A stretch of 6,326 nt of DNA from Alphaproteobacteria bacterium (GCA_016780695.1 JADHLK010000082.1:1-6326), one strand, 5' to 3'; shown: positions 1 through 6,012, counted from the first letter of the stretch. A program made the numbers and translations. Notes: a model not told the origin generated them from the letters alone.

Positions 1-333
1 CAGTTGTTCCGGGCGAATGTGCCGGTTGAGACAGCCAATGTCTGGCTGGGCCGTCAAGCACAGCTGCCGCTTATGCTGGACCAGCCTCTCGAGCGGGTGC
101 TCTCGCGCACGGAACGGGCCAGGATGCGGATAACAGTCAACTGGCAGGACCCGGTGCCGGCCCCGATTGTCAAGGGTGATAAAATCGGCACGCTGACTTT
201 CAAAACAGACGGAATTACTGAAACCTATGATTTGCTGGCCGGGGAGTCTGTTGGCCAGCTGGGTATGTTTGAACGGGTCGGGGCTGCGGTCAAATATCTG
301 ATCTTTGGTGCCGCCCAGCCGCTGCAGAATTGA
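1..333 (+). CDS. dacA: D-alanyl-D-alanine carboxypeptidase (PBP5/DacA-like), C-terminal end only
   Basis: This is the last 110 codons of a gene that starts before the window; frame 1 is open from base 1 to the TGA at 331. The fragment matches the C-terminal beta-rich domain of low-molecular-weight penicillin-binding proteins. It shows a TANVWLG segment, then VNWQDPVPAPIVKGDKIG (about residues 46-63), then LLAGESVGQLGMFERVGAA near the end. The family removes the terminal D-Ala from peptidoglycan pentapeptides in the periplasm. The final residues (about 91-105, FERVGAAVKYLIFG) look like the amphipathic helix that holds these enzymes on the outer face of the inner membrane. The catalytic SxxK, SxN and KTG motifs would lie upstream and cannot be checked. 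The neighbour tmk follows after 70 bp, an arrangement common in Alphaproteobacteria. The family is clear; which paralogue letter (dacA, dacC or dacF) applies is not. Confidence 0.85.
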   Translation, partial: QLFRANVPVETANVWLGRQAQLPLMLDQPLERVLSRTERARMRITVNWQDPVPAPIVKGDKIGTLTFKTDGITETYDLLAGESVGQLGMFERVGAAVKYLIFGAAQPLQN

Positions 334-383
334 GGGTAGGCAGGTTTCTGCCCGCTTGATCAGCGCGGTTCTTGGAAGAAAAA

Positions 384-391
384 GGGAAGGG
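384..391 (+). promoter_or_regulatory. Ribosome binding site supporting the tmk start at 404
   Basis: A purine-rich GGGAAGGG lies 12 bases before ATG 404. The spacing is a little long, but no better start is near. It favours 404 over the in-frame GTG at 305, which would overlap dacA and add 33 residues not expected before the thymidylate kinase P-loop. Confidence 0.5.
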
Positions 392-403
392 AAAACGGGT
401 GCC

Positions 404-1066
404 ATGACAGGCCTGTTTGTGTCATTTGAAGGAGGCGAGGGGTCTGGCAAGTCCACCCAGATTGGGCGGCTGGCGGACTGGCTTTCCACGGAATGGCCGC
501 AGATTGAGCTGGTCCGCACGCGCGAGCCTGGCGGCACCCAGCAATCTGAGCAAATCCGCGCCCTGCTGGTCAATGGTCAGGCCGATAAATATAGTGCCCG
601 CACCGAGGCGCTGTTGATGGTGGCGGCGCGCACCGAGCTGGTCAGCCAGATTATCCAGCCAGCCCTGCAGCGCGGTGCAATTGTGCTGTGCGACCGGTTT
701 CGTGATTCCACCTCGGTTTATCAGGGTTTGGCGCATGATATCGATCAGGCTGATATTGACCGGCTGCATCAATTCGCTATTGGCGATCTGAAGCCGCAGG
801 TGACCTTTTTGCTGGATTTACCTGCCGAGGCGGGGCTGGCGCGGGCTGGCCAGCGTGGTGCGGCAGAAAGCCGGTTTGAGGAAAAGGGGCTGGCATTTCA
901 CAGCCGCGTGCGGGCTGGCTACAAAAAGCTGGCGGCAGATAATAAAGACCGGTTTGTAGTGCTGGATGCTGGCCAGTCTGAAGCTGATCTGGCGGCTGAA
1001 ATTCGCCAGCATATCACGCCGATGATCAACCAGCTGCTAAAAGAAACTGCTGGGCCGGGAAATTAG
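404..1066 (+). CDS. tmk: Thymidylate kinase (dTMP kinase)
   Basis: A 220-residue protein, the usual length for bacterial Tmk, which phosphorylates dTMP to dTDP with ATP in the cytoplasm, an essential step towards dTTP. The P-loop EGGEGSGKST is at residues 9-18, directly after the first beta strand, which is why ATG 404 is chosen. TREPGGT (39-45) is the conserved segment lining the dTMP site. DRF (97-99), followed by DSTSVYQG, is the family DR(Y/F) motif. LDLP (137-140) precedes the LID region, where GQRGAAESRFE (149-159) carries arginines. An arginine-bearing LID and a P-loop without a basic residue in the variable position resemble E. coli-type (type II) enzymes. The gene sits between dacA and holB in an apparent operon. 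Its TAG stop lies inside the first unit of the tandem repeat at 1056-1131. Confidence 0.97.
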   Translation: MTGLFVSFEGGEGSGKSTQIGRLADWLSTEWPQIELVRTREPGGTQQSEQIRALLVNGQADKYSARTEALLMVAARTELVSQIIQPALQRGAIVLCDRFRDSTSVYQGLAHDIDQADIDRLHQFAIGDLKPQVTFLLDLPAEAGLARAGQRGAAESRFEEKGLAFHSRVRAGYKKLAADNKDRFVVLDAGQSEADLAAEIRQHITPMINQLLKETAGPGN

Positions 1067-1131
1067 CCATGGGGAAATTAGCCATGGGGAAATTAGCCAT
1101 GGGGAAATTAACCATGCGGGAAATTAGCCAT
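1056..1131 (+). repeat. Five tandem 15-16-bp units across the tmk stop and holB start
   Basis: The unit is GGGGAAATTAGCCAT. Copies are at 1056-1070 (first base C), 1071-1085, 1086-1100, 1101-1115 (one change, TTAACC for TTAGCC) and 1116-1131 (16 bp, one extra base near its start). The first copy contains the tmk stop TAG (1064-1066); the last ends in the holB ATG (1130). Each of the first four units carries a stop codon in the tmk frame (TAG 1064, TAG 1079, TAG 1094, TAA 1109) and an ATG in another frame (1069, 1084, 1099, 1114). With one unit, the junction would be a plain stop, two bases, start. The array looks like a slippage expansion of that junction. Confidence 0.95.
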
Positions 1132-1140
1132 GCAAGATGA
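1069..1140 (+). CDS. Possible 23-residue reinitiation peptide between tmk and holB
   Basis: This frame runs from the ATG two bases after the tmk stop through the repeat array to the TGA at 1138-1140. The product would be built of MGKLA, MGKLA, MGKLT and then MREISHAR. It overlaps the holB start codon (1130) by 11 bases in a different frame. A ribosome ending tmk could restart here, then end ten bases inside holB and step back to ATG 1130, a form of translational coupling. Each unit has a weak GGGGA upstream of its ATG, at 8-10 bases. The peptide itself is unlikely to have its own function. It may simply be a by-product of the repeat and may not be translated. Confidence 0.25.
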   Translation: MGKLAMGKLAMGKLTMREISHAR

Positions 1141-2215
1141 GGCCCAGCCCCGGCATCCGGCCCTGCGTGGTCATGCAGCATTTCTGGAGAAATTTGCAGA
1201 ACAGGCTCGCAGCGGGCGGCTGGCGCATGGCTGGCTGTTGGCCGGGCCGTCCGGCATAGGCAAGGCGCGGGTGGCACAAACGCTAGCGGCCTGGCTGTTG
1301 GCAGGCGGGGCTGAACAGCACGGCCTTTTGGATAACCAGATCACAGCCGGGGAGATTCTGGCAGGGTTACAAGGCAACCCGCAGGCAAGGCTGGTGCTGT
1401 CCGGGGCACATCCGGATCTGTTGCTGATCAGGCCAGAGGCCAGCGAGCAGAATAAATCCGGCCAGATCAAGGCCGACCAGCTGCGCCGTATCTCAGCCTT
1501 TCTCTCGCAGACAGCCGGGCGGGGCGGCTGGCGGGCGGTTATTCTGGATTCTCTGGATGAGGTGAACCGCAACGGGGCCAACGCGCTGCTGAAAATTCTG
1601 GAAGAGCCGCCGGAGCGAACAGTCCTGTTCTGCCTGTCCGGTAAGCCGGGCAGCGTGCTGGCTACCATTCGCTCGCGCTGCCAGCTGGCCAGGCTGCATC
1701 CGCTTGGTCTGGACGATACGAGGGCGGTTCTGGCTGATTACTGGCCAGAGGCAGAGGCCGATACGGTGCTTGATTTGGCCCGCCTATCGGGCGGCGCGCC
1801 GGGCCGGGCGGTGCTGCTGGCAGAGGCGGGGGCAGCTGATCTGTTTGCTGAGACCTGTTCGGTTATCGCGGGCGGGCAGGGGGCAGCAGCTTTCGCCAGC
1901 CTGTGCAGTCGCTGGGGGCCAGGCGGGGCCAAGGGCCGGGCGATGCGCCAATCTGCCCTGTTCCTGTTTGAGCAGCTGTTCGCCCATGCAGCCCGCATCG
2001 CAGCAGGTGGCCAGCAGCCGGACTGGCCTGATTTTGCGGTCGCTGCCTTGCACAGTTTAAGCAATCGGCACAGCTCCGGCCAGCTGGCAGATATGCATCG
2101 TCTGCTGCTGCATGATTTGCAGGAAGCCGAGACCCGCTATCTGGATTTCGGGGCTGTGCTGCATCAGTTTTTTTTCAAAATCCATAGCCAAACACCTGCT
2201 TCTCAGGCTATGTGA
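1130..2215 (+). CDS. holB: DNA polymerase III delta' subunit (clamp loader)
   Basis: A 361-residue AAA+ protein. Delta' is the rigid stator of the clamp loader, which places the sliding clamp on DNA during replication. The N-terminal SGRLAHGWLLAGPSGIGKA (28-46) contains a P-loop-like GPSGIGK (39-45), a Walker B-like VILDSLDEVN (137-146), the typical NALLKILEEPP (151-161) and the SRC arginine-finger motif (182-184) within TIRSRCQ. A helical C-terminal domain follows. There is no cysteine between residues 47 and 167, so the zinc-binding module known from E. coli DnaX and HolB is absent. ATG 1130 is the only start in this frame after the repeat array; upstream in frame lie stop codons at 1064, 1079, 1094 and 1109. 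A run of eight T (2168-2175) encodes the FFF near the C-terminus. Its place between tmk and metG is the standard alphaproteobacterial one. Confidence 0.93.
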   Translation: MQDEAQPRHPALRGHAAFLEKFAEQARSGRLAHGWLLAGPSGIGKARVAQTLAAWLLAGGAEQHGLLDNQITAGEILAGLQGNPQARLVLSGAHPDLLLIRPEASEQNKSGQIKADQLRRISAFLSQTAGRGGWRAVILDSLDEVNRNGANALLKILEEPPERTVLFCLSGKPGSVLATIRSRCQLARLHPLGLDDTRAVLADYWPEAEADTVLDLARLSGGAPGRAVLLAEAGAADLFAETCSVIAGGQGAAAFASLCSRWGPGGAKGRAMRQSALFLFEQLFAHAARIAAGGQQPDWPDFAVAALHSLSNRHSSGQLADMHRLLLHDLQEAETRYLDFGAVLHQFFFKIHSQTPASQAM

Positions 2216-2234
2216 TGGGGTGTTTCCTACCCCG
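2216..2234 (+). other. Small hairpin in the holB-metG gap
   Basis: Directly after the holB stop, GGGGT (2217-2221) pairs with ACCCC (2229-2233) around a 7-base loop; T2216-G2234 can add a wobble pair. No T-run follows, so it is not an intrinsic terminator. It ends 15 bases before the metG ATG and could influence RNA stability or translation, but this is uncertain. Confidence 0.35.
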
Positions 2235-2249
2235 GGCGAAGTGTGAGCC

Positions 2250-3800
2250 ATGACAGATAAGCGTTTTTACCTGACCACGCCGATTTATTATGTAAATGAC
2301 AAGCCGCATATAGGCCATGCCTATACGACTCTGGCGTGCGATGTGCTGGCGCGTTTCAAGCGGCTGGATGGTTATGAGGTGATGTTCCTGACCGGCACTG
2401 ATGAGCACGGCCAAAAGGTTGAGGCTGCCGCCAAAAAAGCCGCGGTCAGCCCGCAGGAATTCACCGACAGCGTTTCGCAAAATTTCCGCGATCTGACGGA
2501 CCGGATGGGCTTTTCCAATGACCAGTTCATTCGCACCACTGAGCCGCGCCATTACCGGGCCAGTCAGAAAATCTGGCAGCTCTTGATGGATCGCGGCCAT
2601 ATCAGGCTGGATAAATATGCTGGCTGGTATTCGGTGCGCGATGAGGCGTTTTATACCGAGGCGGAGCTGGTGGACGGGATGGCCCCGACCGGTGCGCCGG
2701 TGGAATGGGTGGAGGAACCGTCCTATTTCTTTGATCTGTCAAACTGGCAGCAAGGCCTGCTGGATCATTATGAGGCAAATCCAGATTTTGTGGCCCCGCA
2801 AAGCCGTTTTAACGAGATTAAGAGCTTTGTCTCTGGCGGGCTGAAGGATTTATCGGTTAGCCGCACCAGCTTTGCCTGGGGTGTGCCGGTGCCGGGTGAC
2901 AGCGAGCATGTTATGTATGTCTGGCTGGATGCGCTGACCAATTATTTGACCGCGACCGGCTGGGCTGAGCAGGGGGGCGCGGCAGCTGGCAGCCTCTATG
3001 ACCGGCTCTGGCCAGCTGATCTGCACATGGTGGGCAAGGATATTCTGCGCTTTCATGCGGTTTATTGGCCGGCCTTTCTGATGGCGGCGGGCCTGCCCCT
3101 GCCAAAGCGGGTTTTTGCCCATGGCTGGTGGACAAATGAAGGGCAAAAGATTTCCAAATCGCTGGGTAATGTGATTGATCCGCTGGCTCTGATAGAGGAA
3201 TACGGGCTGGATCAGACGCGCTATTTTCTGATGCGCGAGGTGCCTTTTGGCCGCGATGGCGATTTTGCCAAACAATCCATGATTCAGCGGATCAATTCTG
3301 ATCTGGCCAATGATCTGGGCAATCTGGCACAGCGCAGCCTGTCCTTGATTGCCAAGAATCTGGATGGGGTAATGCCAGCCTTCCCGGGATTGGATGATCC
3401 GGCAGATGCCGCGCTGATCACGCGTGCGGACGCGCTGCTGGACCAGCTGCGTGATGCGATGGACAGACAGGCTTTTCACGAAGGGCTGCGCGACATCTGG
3501 GAGGTGATAGCCGAGGCTAACCGCTATATCGACACAGCCGCGCCCTGGGCCTTAAAAAAGACGGACCCGGCGCGTATGGCTGAGGTTTTGGCGGTGCTGG
3601 CTGAGGCGGTGCGCCAATTCGCCATTCTGGTTCAGCCCTTTATGCCGGAAGCGGCCAGCAGGCTGCTGGATCAGCTGGGCGTGGCAGGCACTGAGCGCGG
3701 CATGGATCAGCTGGGCGGGGCGGCCCGCATTAAAGCTGGCCAGACGCTGGAAAAGCCGAGCGGCGTTTTTCCCCGCTATCAGGAAAAAGAAGAAGGCTGA
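2250..3800 (+). CDS. metG: Methionyl-tRNA synthetase (short, zinc-less type)
   Basis: A 516-residue class I aminoacyl-tRNA synthetase that charges tRNA-Met with methionine in the cytoplasm. The HIGH motif is PHIGHAYT (HIGH at 20-23); FLTGTDEHGQK (47-56) is the conserved stretch following it; YVWLDALTNY (223-232) and HMVGKDILRFH (259-269) are further family blocks; KISKS (300-304) is the second signature, with isoleucine replacing the methionine of KMSKS. In the connective region, WYSVRDEAFY (126-135) stands where zinc-type enzymes have a cysteine knuckle, so this is the type without zinc. The helical anticodon-binding domain follows and the protein ends at about the length of enzymes lacking the C-terminal dimerisation (EMAP-like) domain. 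The upstream Shine-Dalgarno is weak, and the start is set by the conserved N-terminus. tatD begins 4 bases after the stop. Confidence 0.97.
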   Translation: MTDKRFYLTTPIYYVNDKPHIGHAYTTLACDVLARFKRLDGYEVMFLTGTDEHGQKVEAAAKKAAVSPQEFTDSVSQNFRDLTDRMGFSNDQFIRTTEPRHYRASQKIWQLLMDRGHIRLDKYAGWYSVRDEAFYTEAELVDGMAPTGAPVEWVEEPSYFFDLSNWQQGLLDHYEANPDFVAPQSRFNEIKSFVSGGLKDLSVSRTSFAWGVPVPGDSEHVMYVWLDALTNYLTATGWAEQGGAAAGSLYDRLWPADLHMVGKDILRFHAVYWPAFLMAAGLPLPKRVFAHGWWTNEGQKISKSLGNVIDPLALIEEYGLDQTRYFLMREVPFGRDGDFAKQSMIQRINSDLANDLGNLAQRSLSLIAKNLDGVMPAFPGLDDPADAALITRADALLDQLRDAMDRQAFHEGLRDIWEVIAEANRYIDTAAPWALKKTDPARMAEVLAVLAEAVRQFAILVQPFMPEAASRLLDQLGVAGTERGMDQLGGAARIKAGQTLEKPSGVFPRYQEKEEG

Positions 3801-3804
3801 GAAC

Positions 3805-4602
3805 ATGGCCGGATTTTCGTTTATTGATTCCCACGCGCATCTGGATTACCCGCAGCTGGCCGGTGATTTGCCAGCTGTATTGGCACGGGCTGAGGAGGCG
3901 GGGATCAGCGATATTATCACAATCGGCGTGCGGCCCAGCACGGCTGACCAGCCACGCCAGCTGGCCGAAGCCCATGCCAATATCTGGTTTTCGGCAGGCT
4001 GTCATCCGCATGAGGCAGGCCGCGAGGCAGAGGCGTGCAACACCGAGTTGTTCATCCAGCAAGGCCAGCACCCAAAATGTGTAGCCATCGGGGAATGTGG
4101 GCTGGATTACTATTATGATTACGCCCCGCGGGACCAGCAGGCTGCCAGTTTTCGAGCCCAGATAGAAGCAGCCCGACAGCTGGACTTGCCGGTGATTATT
4201 CATGCCCGTGATGCAGATGCGGATATGATTGCCCTGATTGAGGAAGAATACGCTGCCCGGCCCTGGCTTGGCTTGCTGCATTGCTTTTCCAGCGGCCCGG
4301 ATCTGGCATGGCGCGCGCTGGAGCTGGGTTTTTATATCAGCTTTTCCGGTATTCTGACCTTCAATTCAGCCAAACAGCTGCAAGAGCTGGCCGCCCAGAT
4401 ACCGCCGGACCGGGTGCTGGTTGAAACAGATGCGCCGTTTCTGGCTCCGGTGCCGCATCGCGGGGCCAGCAATGAGCCGGCCTTTGCCCTTCATACGCTG
4501 GAAAAACTGGCCGAATTGCAGGGGCGCGGGCTGGCTGAGATGGCTGAGCTGACAGCGGCGAATACGCGCGCTCTGTTCCGCCGTATGGGTGCAGGCGCAT
4601 GA
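3805..4602 (+). CDS. tatD: TatD-family metal-dependent hydrolase (3'-5' DNase-like)
   Basis: A 265-residue TIM-barrel protein of the TatD/YcfH family, normally cytoplasmic magnesium-dependent nucleases or phosphoesterases. All expected metal ligands are present: DSHAHLD (8-14, H10 and H12), GECGLDYYYD with bridging E97, PVIIHARDA with H133, LLHCFS with H159, and ETDAPFLAP with D209. RGASNEP (219-225) matches the conserved RGxxNEP loop. The SD-like AGAAGG at 3791-3796 lies inside the end of metG, 8 bases before ATG 3805, which implies tight coupling to metG. The stop overlaps the start of the next gene. Within this metG-linked group (YcfH-like), activity on DNA is known for E. coli TatD, but the true substrate of the metG neighbour is not settled, so the symbol denotes the family. 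Confidence 0.93.
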   Translation: MAGFSFIDSHAHLDYPQLAGDLPAVLARAEEAGISDIITIGVRPSTADQPRQLAEAHANIWFSAGCHPHEAGREAEACNTELFIQQGQHPKCVAIGECGLDYYYDYAPRDQQAASFRAQIEAARQLDLPVIIHARDADADMIALIEEEYAARPWLGLLHCFSSGPDLAWRALELGFYISFSGILTFNSAKQLQELAAQIPPDRVLVETDAPFLAPVPHRGASNEPAFALHTLEKLAELQGRGLAEMAELTAANTRALFRRMGAGA

Positions 4603-5384
4603 TGCGGGTAACCTTGCTGGGATGTGGCACTTCGGTAGGGGTTCCGGCTTTGGGGCGGGCCGGTTGGGGGCGTTGCGACCCACAGGACCCGCGCAACCGC
4701 CGCCAGCGCTGTGCTGTGCTGGTGGAAAAAAACGAAACCCGCATCCTAATTGATGCCGGCCCGGATATCCGCAACCAGCTGATACCGCTGGGCTTGCCAA
4801 CGCTGGATGCGGTGCTGATTACCCATACCCATTCTGATCATGTCGCTGGCATGGATGATTTGCGCGTCTTTTACTGGCCGAACAAGGTGAAATTGCCGGT
4901 TCTGGCAACTCGTCAGCATGGCATGGATGTCACTCGCCGTTTCCCCTATCTGTTTGAGAAAAAGCCGGATTCCCCCAGCTATTTTGAGCCGCCCCTGACC
5001 TTGGATGAAATTGAGCCAGGCCAGGCTTTCACTATCGGGGATATTGAAATCATGCCGTATTATCAGGGGCATGGAAATAGTTTCTCACTTGGTTTCAAAT
5101 TTGATGATTTGTTTGCCTATTCCACTGATGTGGTTGCGCTGGATCAGGCGGTGCTGGATGATTTGCACCGGATTCCGCTGTGGATTGTTGAATCGCTGCG
5201 CTCTGAGCCGCATCAGGCGCACGCCCATTATGATTTGACCTTCAGCTGGATCGATCAGGTCAAGCCGGGGCAGGCGGTGCTGACGCATCTGGGGCTGGAG
5301 GCAGATTATGCTGAGCTGGCGGCGCTTTGCCCGGCTGGTGTGGAGCCCGGAATAGATGGGATGGTATTTGAGTTAGAGTCTTAA
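4599..5384 (+). CDS. MBL-fold metallo-hydrolase, PhnP-like (cyclic phosphodiesterase family)
   Basis: A 261-residue metallo-beta-lactamase-fold protein. The N-terminal GCGTSVGVPALG (8-19) followed by WGRCDP (23-28) and NRRQRC (33-38) marks the family that includes PhnP, the phosphoribosyl 1,2-cyclic phosphate phosphodiesterase. Metal ligands are visible: HTHSDH (76-81), H158 in QGHGNS, D177 in YSTDV and H230 in LTHLG. H205 and H210 lie in the SEPHQAHAHYDLTF stretch, which corresponds to the conserved PHPTHLS segment of relatives. The ATG overlaps the tatD TGA (ATGA), so translation is probably coupled; a second ATG follows at once (4602). No phosphonate genes are nearby, so a housekeeping role on a phosphodiester is more likely than phosphonate breakdown, but the substrate cannot be read from the sequence. 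It is the last gene of the operon; no clear terminator follows. Confidence 0.9.
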   Translation: MMRVTLLGCGTSVGVPALGRAGWGRCDPQDPRNRRQRCAVLVEKNETRILIDAGPDIRNQLIPLGLPTLDAVLITHTHSDHVAGMDDLRVFYWPNKVKLPVLATRQHGMDVTRRFPYLFEKKPDSPSYFEPPLTLDEIEPGQAFTIGDIEIMPYYQGHGNSFSLGFKFDDLFAYSTDVVALDQAVLDDLHRIPLWIVESLRSEPHQAHAHYDLTFSWIDQVKPGQAVLTHLGLEADYAELAALCPAGVEPGIDGMVFELES

Positions 5385-5431
5385 AACACCATATATAACT
5401 ATATGTAAAAAAAATCTAAATTTAATCTTTA

Positions 5432-5447
5432 CATAATATATATTATG
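5432..5447. promoter_or_regulatory. Perfect 16-bp AT-rich palindrome, possible operator
   Basis: CATAATATATATTATG reads the same on both strands. It starts at the end of a TTTACA (5428-5433) that could serve as a -35 box. TTTATA (5453-5458) could be a -10 at a 19-bp spacing. A palindrome between such boxes is how many repressors and MerR-type regulators sit. No plus-strand gene follows closely, so this could also be low-complexity chance. It is not assigned to a known regulator. Confidence 0.3.
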
Positions 5448-5597
5448 CGACATTTATATTTATGACAGTTTGCCTGTCCTGCCTGTGGCCAACCCTGTTA
5501 TAAAGCCGCGCTCTCCTCTCTTTTTCCGGCATTTTGCCCCGGAGCTTTTAAGGTGATCTACTTCACCCTCAGAGAAGATTAAATACTTAGGAGGCGC

Positions 5598-5633
5598 AGA
5601 CAGCGGGGCCATATAAGGCCATTACCCGCGTCT
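5598..5633. other. Imperfect GC-rich hairpin between convergent genes
   Basis: AGAC (5598-5601) and GCGGG (5603-5607) pair with CCCGC (5625-5629) and GTCT (5630-5633), with A5602 bulged. Inside, GCC (5608-5610) pairs with GGC (5617-5619), leaving a bulge at 5620-5624. The structure forms in either strand's RNA and lies 18 bases past the end of the minus-strand gene. With no T-run it is not a typical intrinsic terminator, but it may mark a transcript end or protect one. Confidence 0.35.
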
Positions 5634-5651
5634 AACATTAGCTCAAAGTGA

Positions 5652-5969
5652 TTACCTTGGCGGAGTGCGCCTGTCTGCCTCATGCAAATCGGCCTCTGTT
5701 TTACCATTCTTAGCCTCGCCATTCTTAGCCTCGCCATTCTTAGCCTCACCATTCTTAGTCTCACCATTCTTAGTCTCACCATTCTTGGTCTTGCCATTAT
5801 TTGGCATATCGATAATCGTTTGGCTGGCTGGCGGTAGCTTGGCGCGGGCAATCTGCATAATGAGCCGCAGCAAAAGCAAGACGAGTCCGGCCAGAAAGGC
5901 CAGCCCAGCCATGAAAAACACCGCTATCAGGGCAAAAACAGCCAGTATTTTGCGAAACCAGACCGCCAT
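5652..5969 (-). CDS. Small membrane-anchored protein with KNGE pentapeptide-repeat tail
   Basis: I do not recognise this 105-residue protein. Residues 8-38 (from ILAVFALIAV onward) form one long hydrophobic segment, either a single membrane helix or a tight hairpin; R6, K7 before and R35, R42, K44 after give ambiguous orientation. A short linker (45-56) leads into seven pentapeptides from 57 to 91: NNGKT, KNGET twice, KNGEA three times and KNGKT. The polar tail ends in TEADLHEADRRTPPR. Start 5969 is chosen because a GGGGGAAGGA stretch lies 10 bases upstream on the minus strand and the hydrophobic segment follows at once; the frame is open further upstream to 6068. It is convergent with the MBL gene and divergent from the riboswitch-controlled gene. 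The opposite strand is also open here but lacks these features. Confidence 0.65.
   Translation of the reverse strand: MAVWFRKILAVFALIAVFFMAGLAFLAGLVLLLLRLIMQIARAKLPPASQTIIDMPNNGKTKNGETKNGETKNGEAKNGEAKNGEAKNGKTEADLHEADRRTPPR
5706..5795. repeat. Six tandem 15-bp units encoding the KNGE(T/A) tail
   Basis: On the plus strand the unit is ATTCTTAGCCTCGCC. Copies start at 5706, 5721, 5736, 5751, 5766 and 5781; the first two are identical, the next three differ by one or two transitions, and the sixth is more diverged. Degenerate units flank both ends. The length is a multiple of three, so copy-number change would add or remove pentapeptides without a frameshift. No spacers are present, so this is not a CRISPR. 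Confidence 0.95.
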
Positions 5970-6012
5970 TTCTTGTTTTTCCTTCCCCCTCAGACGAGAT
6001 ACGCCCTGCCCC

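Larger units (their letters stand above)
5385..5651. other. Non-coding region between convergent genes
   Basis: No convincing gene is seen. The first 80 bases are very AT-rich and hold an inverted repeat CATATA/TATATG (5390-5395 and 5400-5405) and a perfect 16-bp palindrome (5432-5447). The middle is mixed, with an imperfect CCGGCA/TGCCCCGG pairing (about 5527-5542) and a GGTGA/TCACC stem (5552-5556, 5563-5567). An AGGAGG at 5589-5594 has no start codon at a usable distance. A GC-rich hairpin follows at 5598-5633. None of the stems is followed by a good T-run on either strand. Confidence 0.7.

Noticed and set aside
305..403. GTG 305 as the tmk start
   Set aside because: It would overlap dacA and add 33 residues without similarity to Tmk; ATG 404 puts the P-loop at the usual distance from the N-terminus.
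1026..1277. Minus-strand frame with MANFP repeats
   Set aside because: It is produced by reading the tmk-holB repeat array backwards and overlaps two well-supported plus-strand genes.
2168..2175. Programmed slippage at the run of eight T in holB
   Set aside because: It lies about 13 codons before the stop, with no downstream structure or long alternative frame, so slippage would only change the last residues.
5432..5447. Assigning the palindrome to Zur, Fur or NrdR
   Set aside because: It is an AT-rich palindrome of similar size to such boxes but does not match any of them well enough, and no target gene follows.
5589..5594. Strong Shine-Dalgarno AGGAGG in the intergenic region
   Set aside because: No ATG, GTG or TTG lies at a usable distance downstream, so it does not mark a small gene.
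5706..5795. CRISPR array
   Set aside because: Units are directly joined 15-mers with no spacers.
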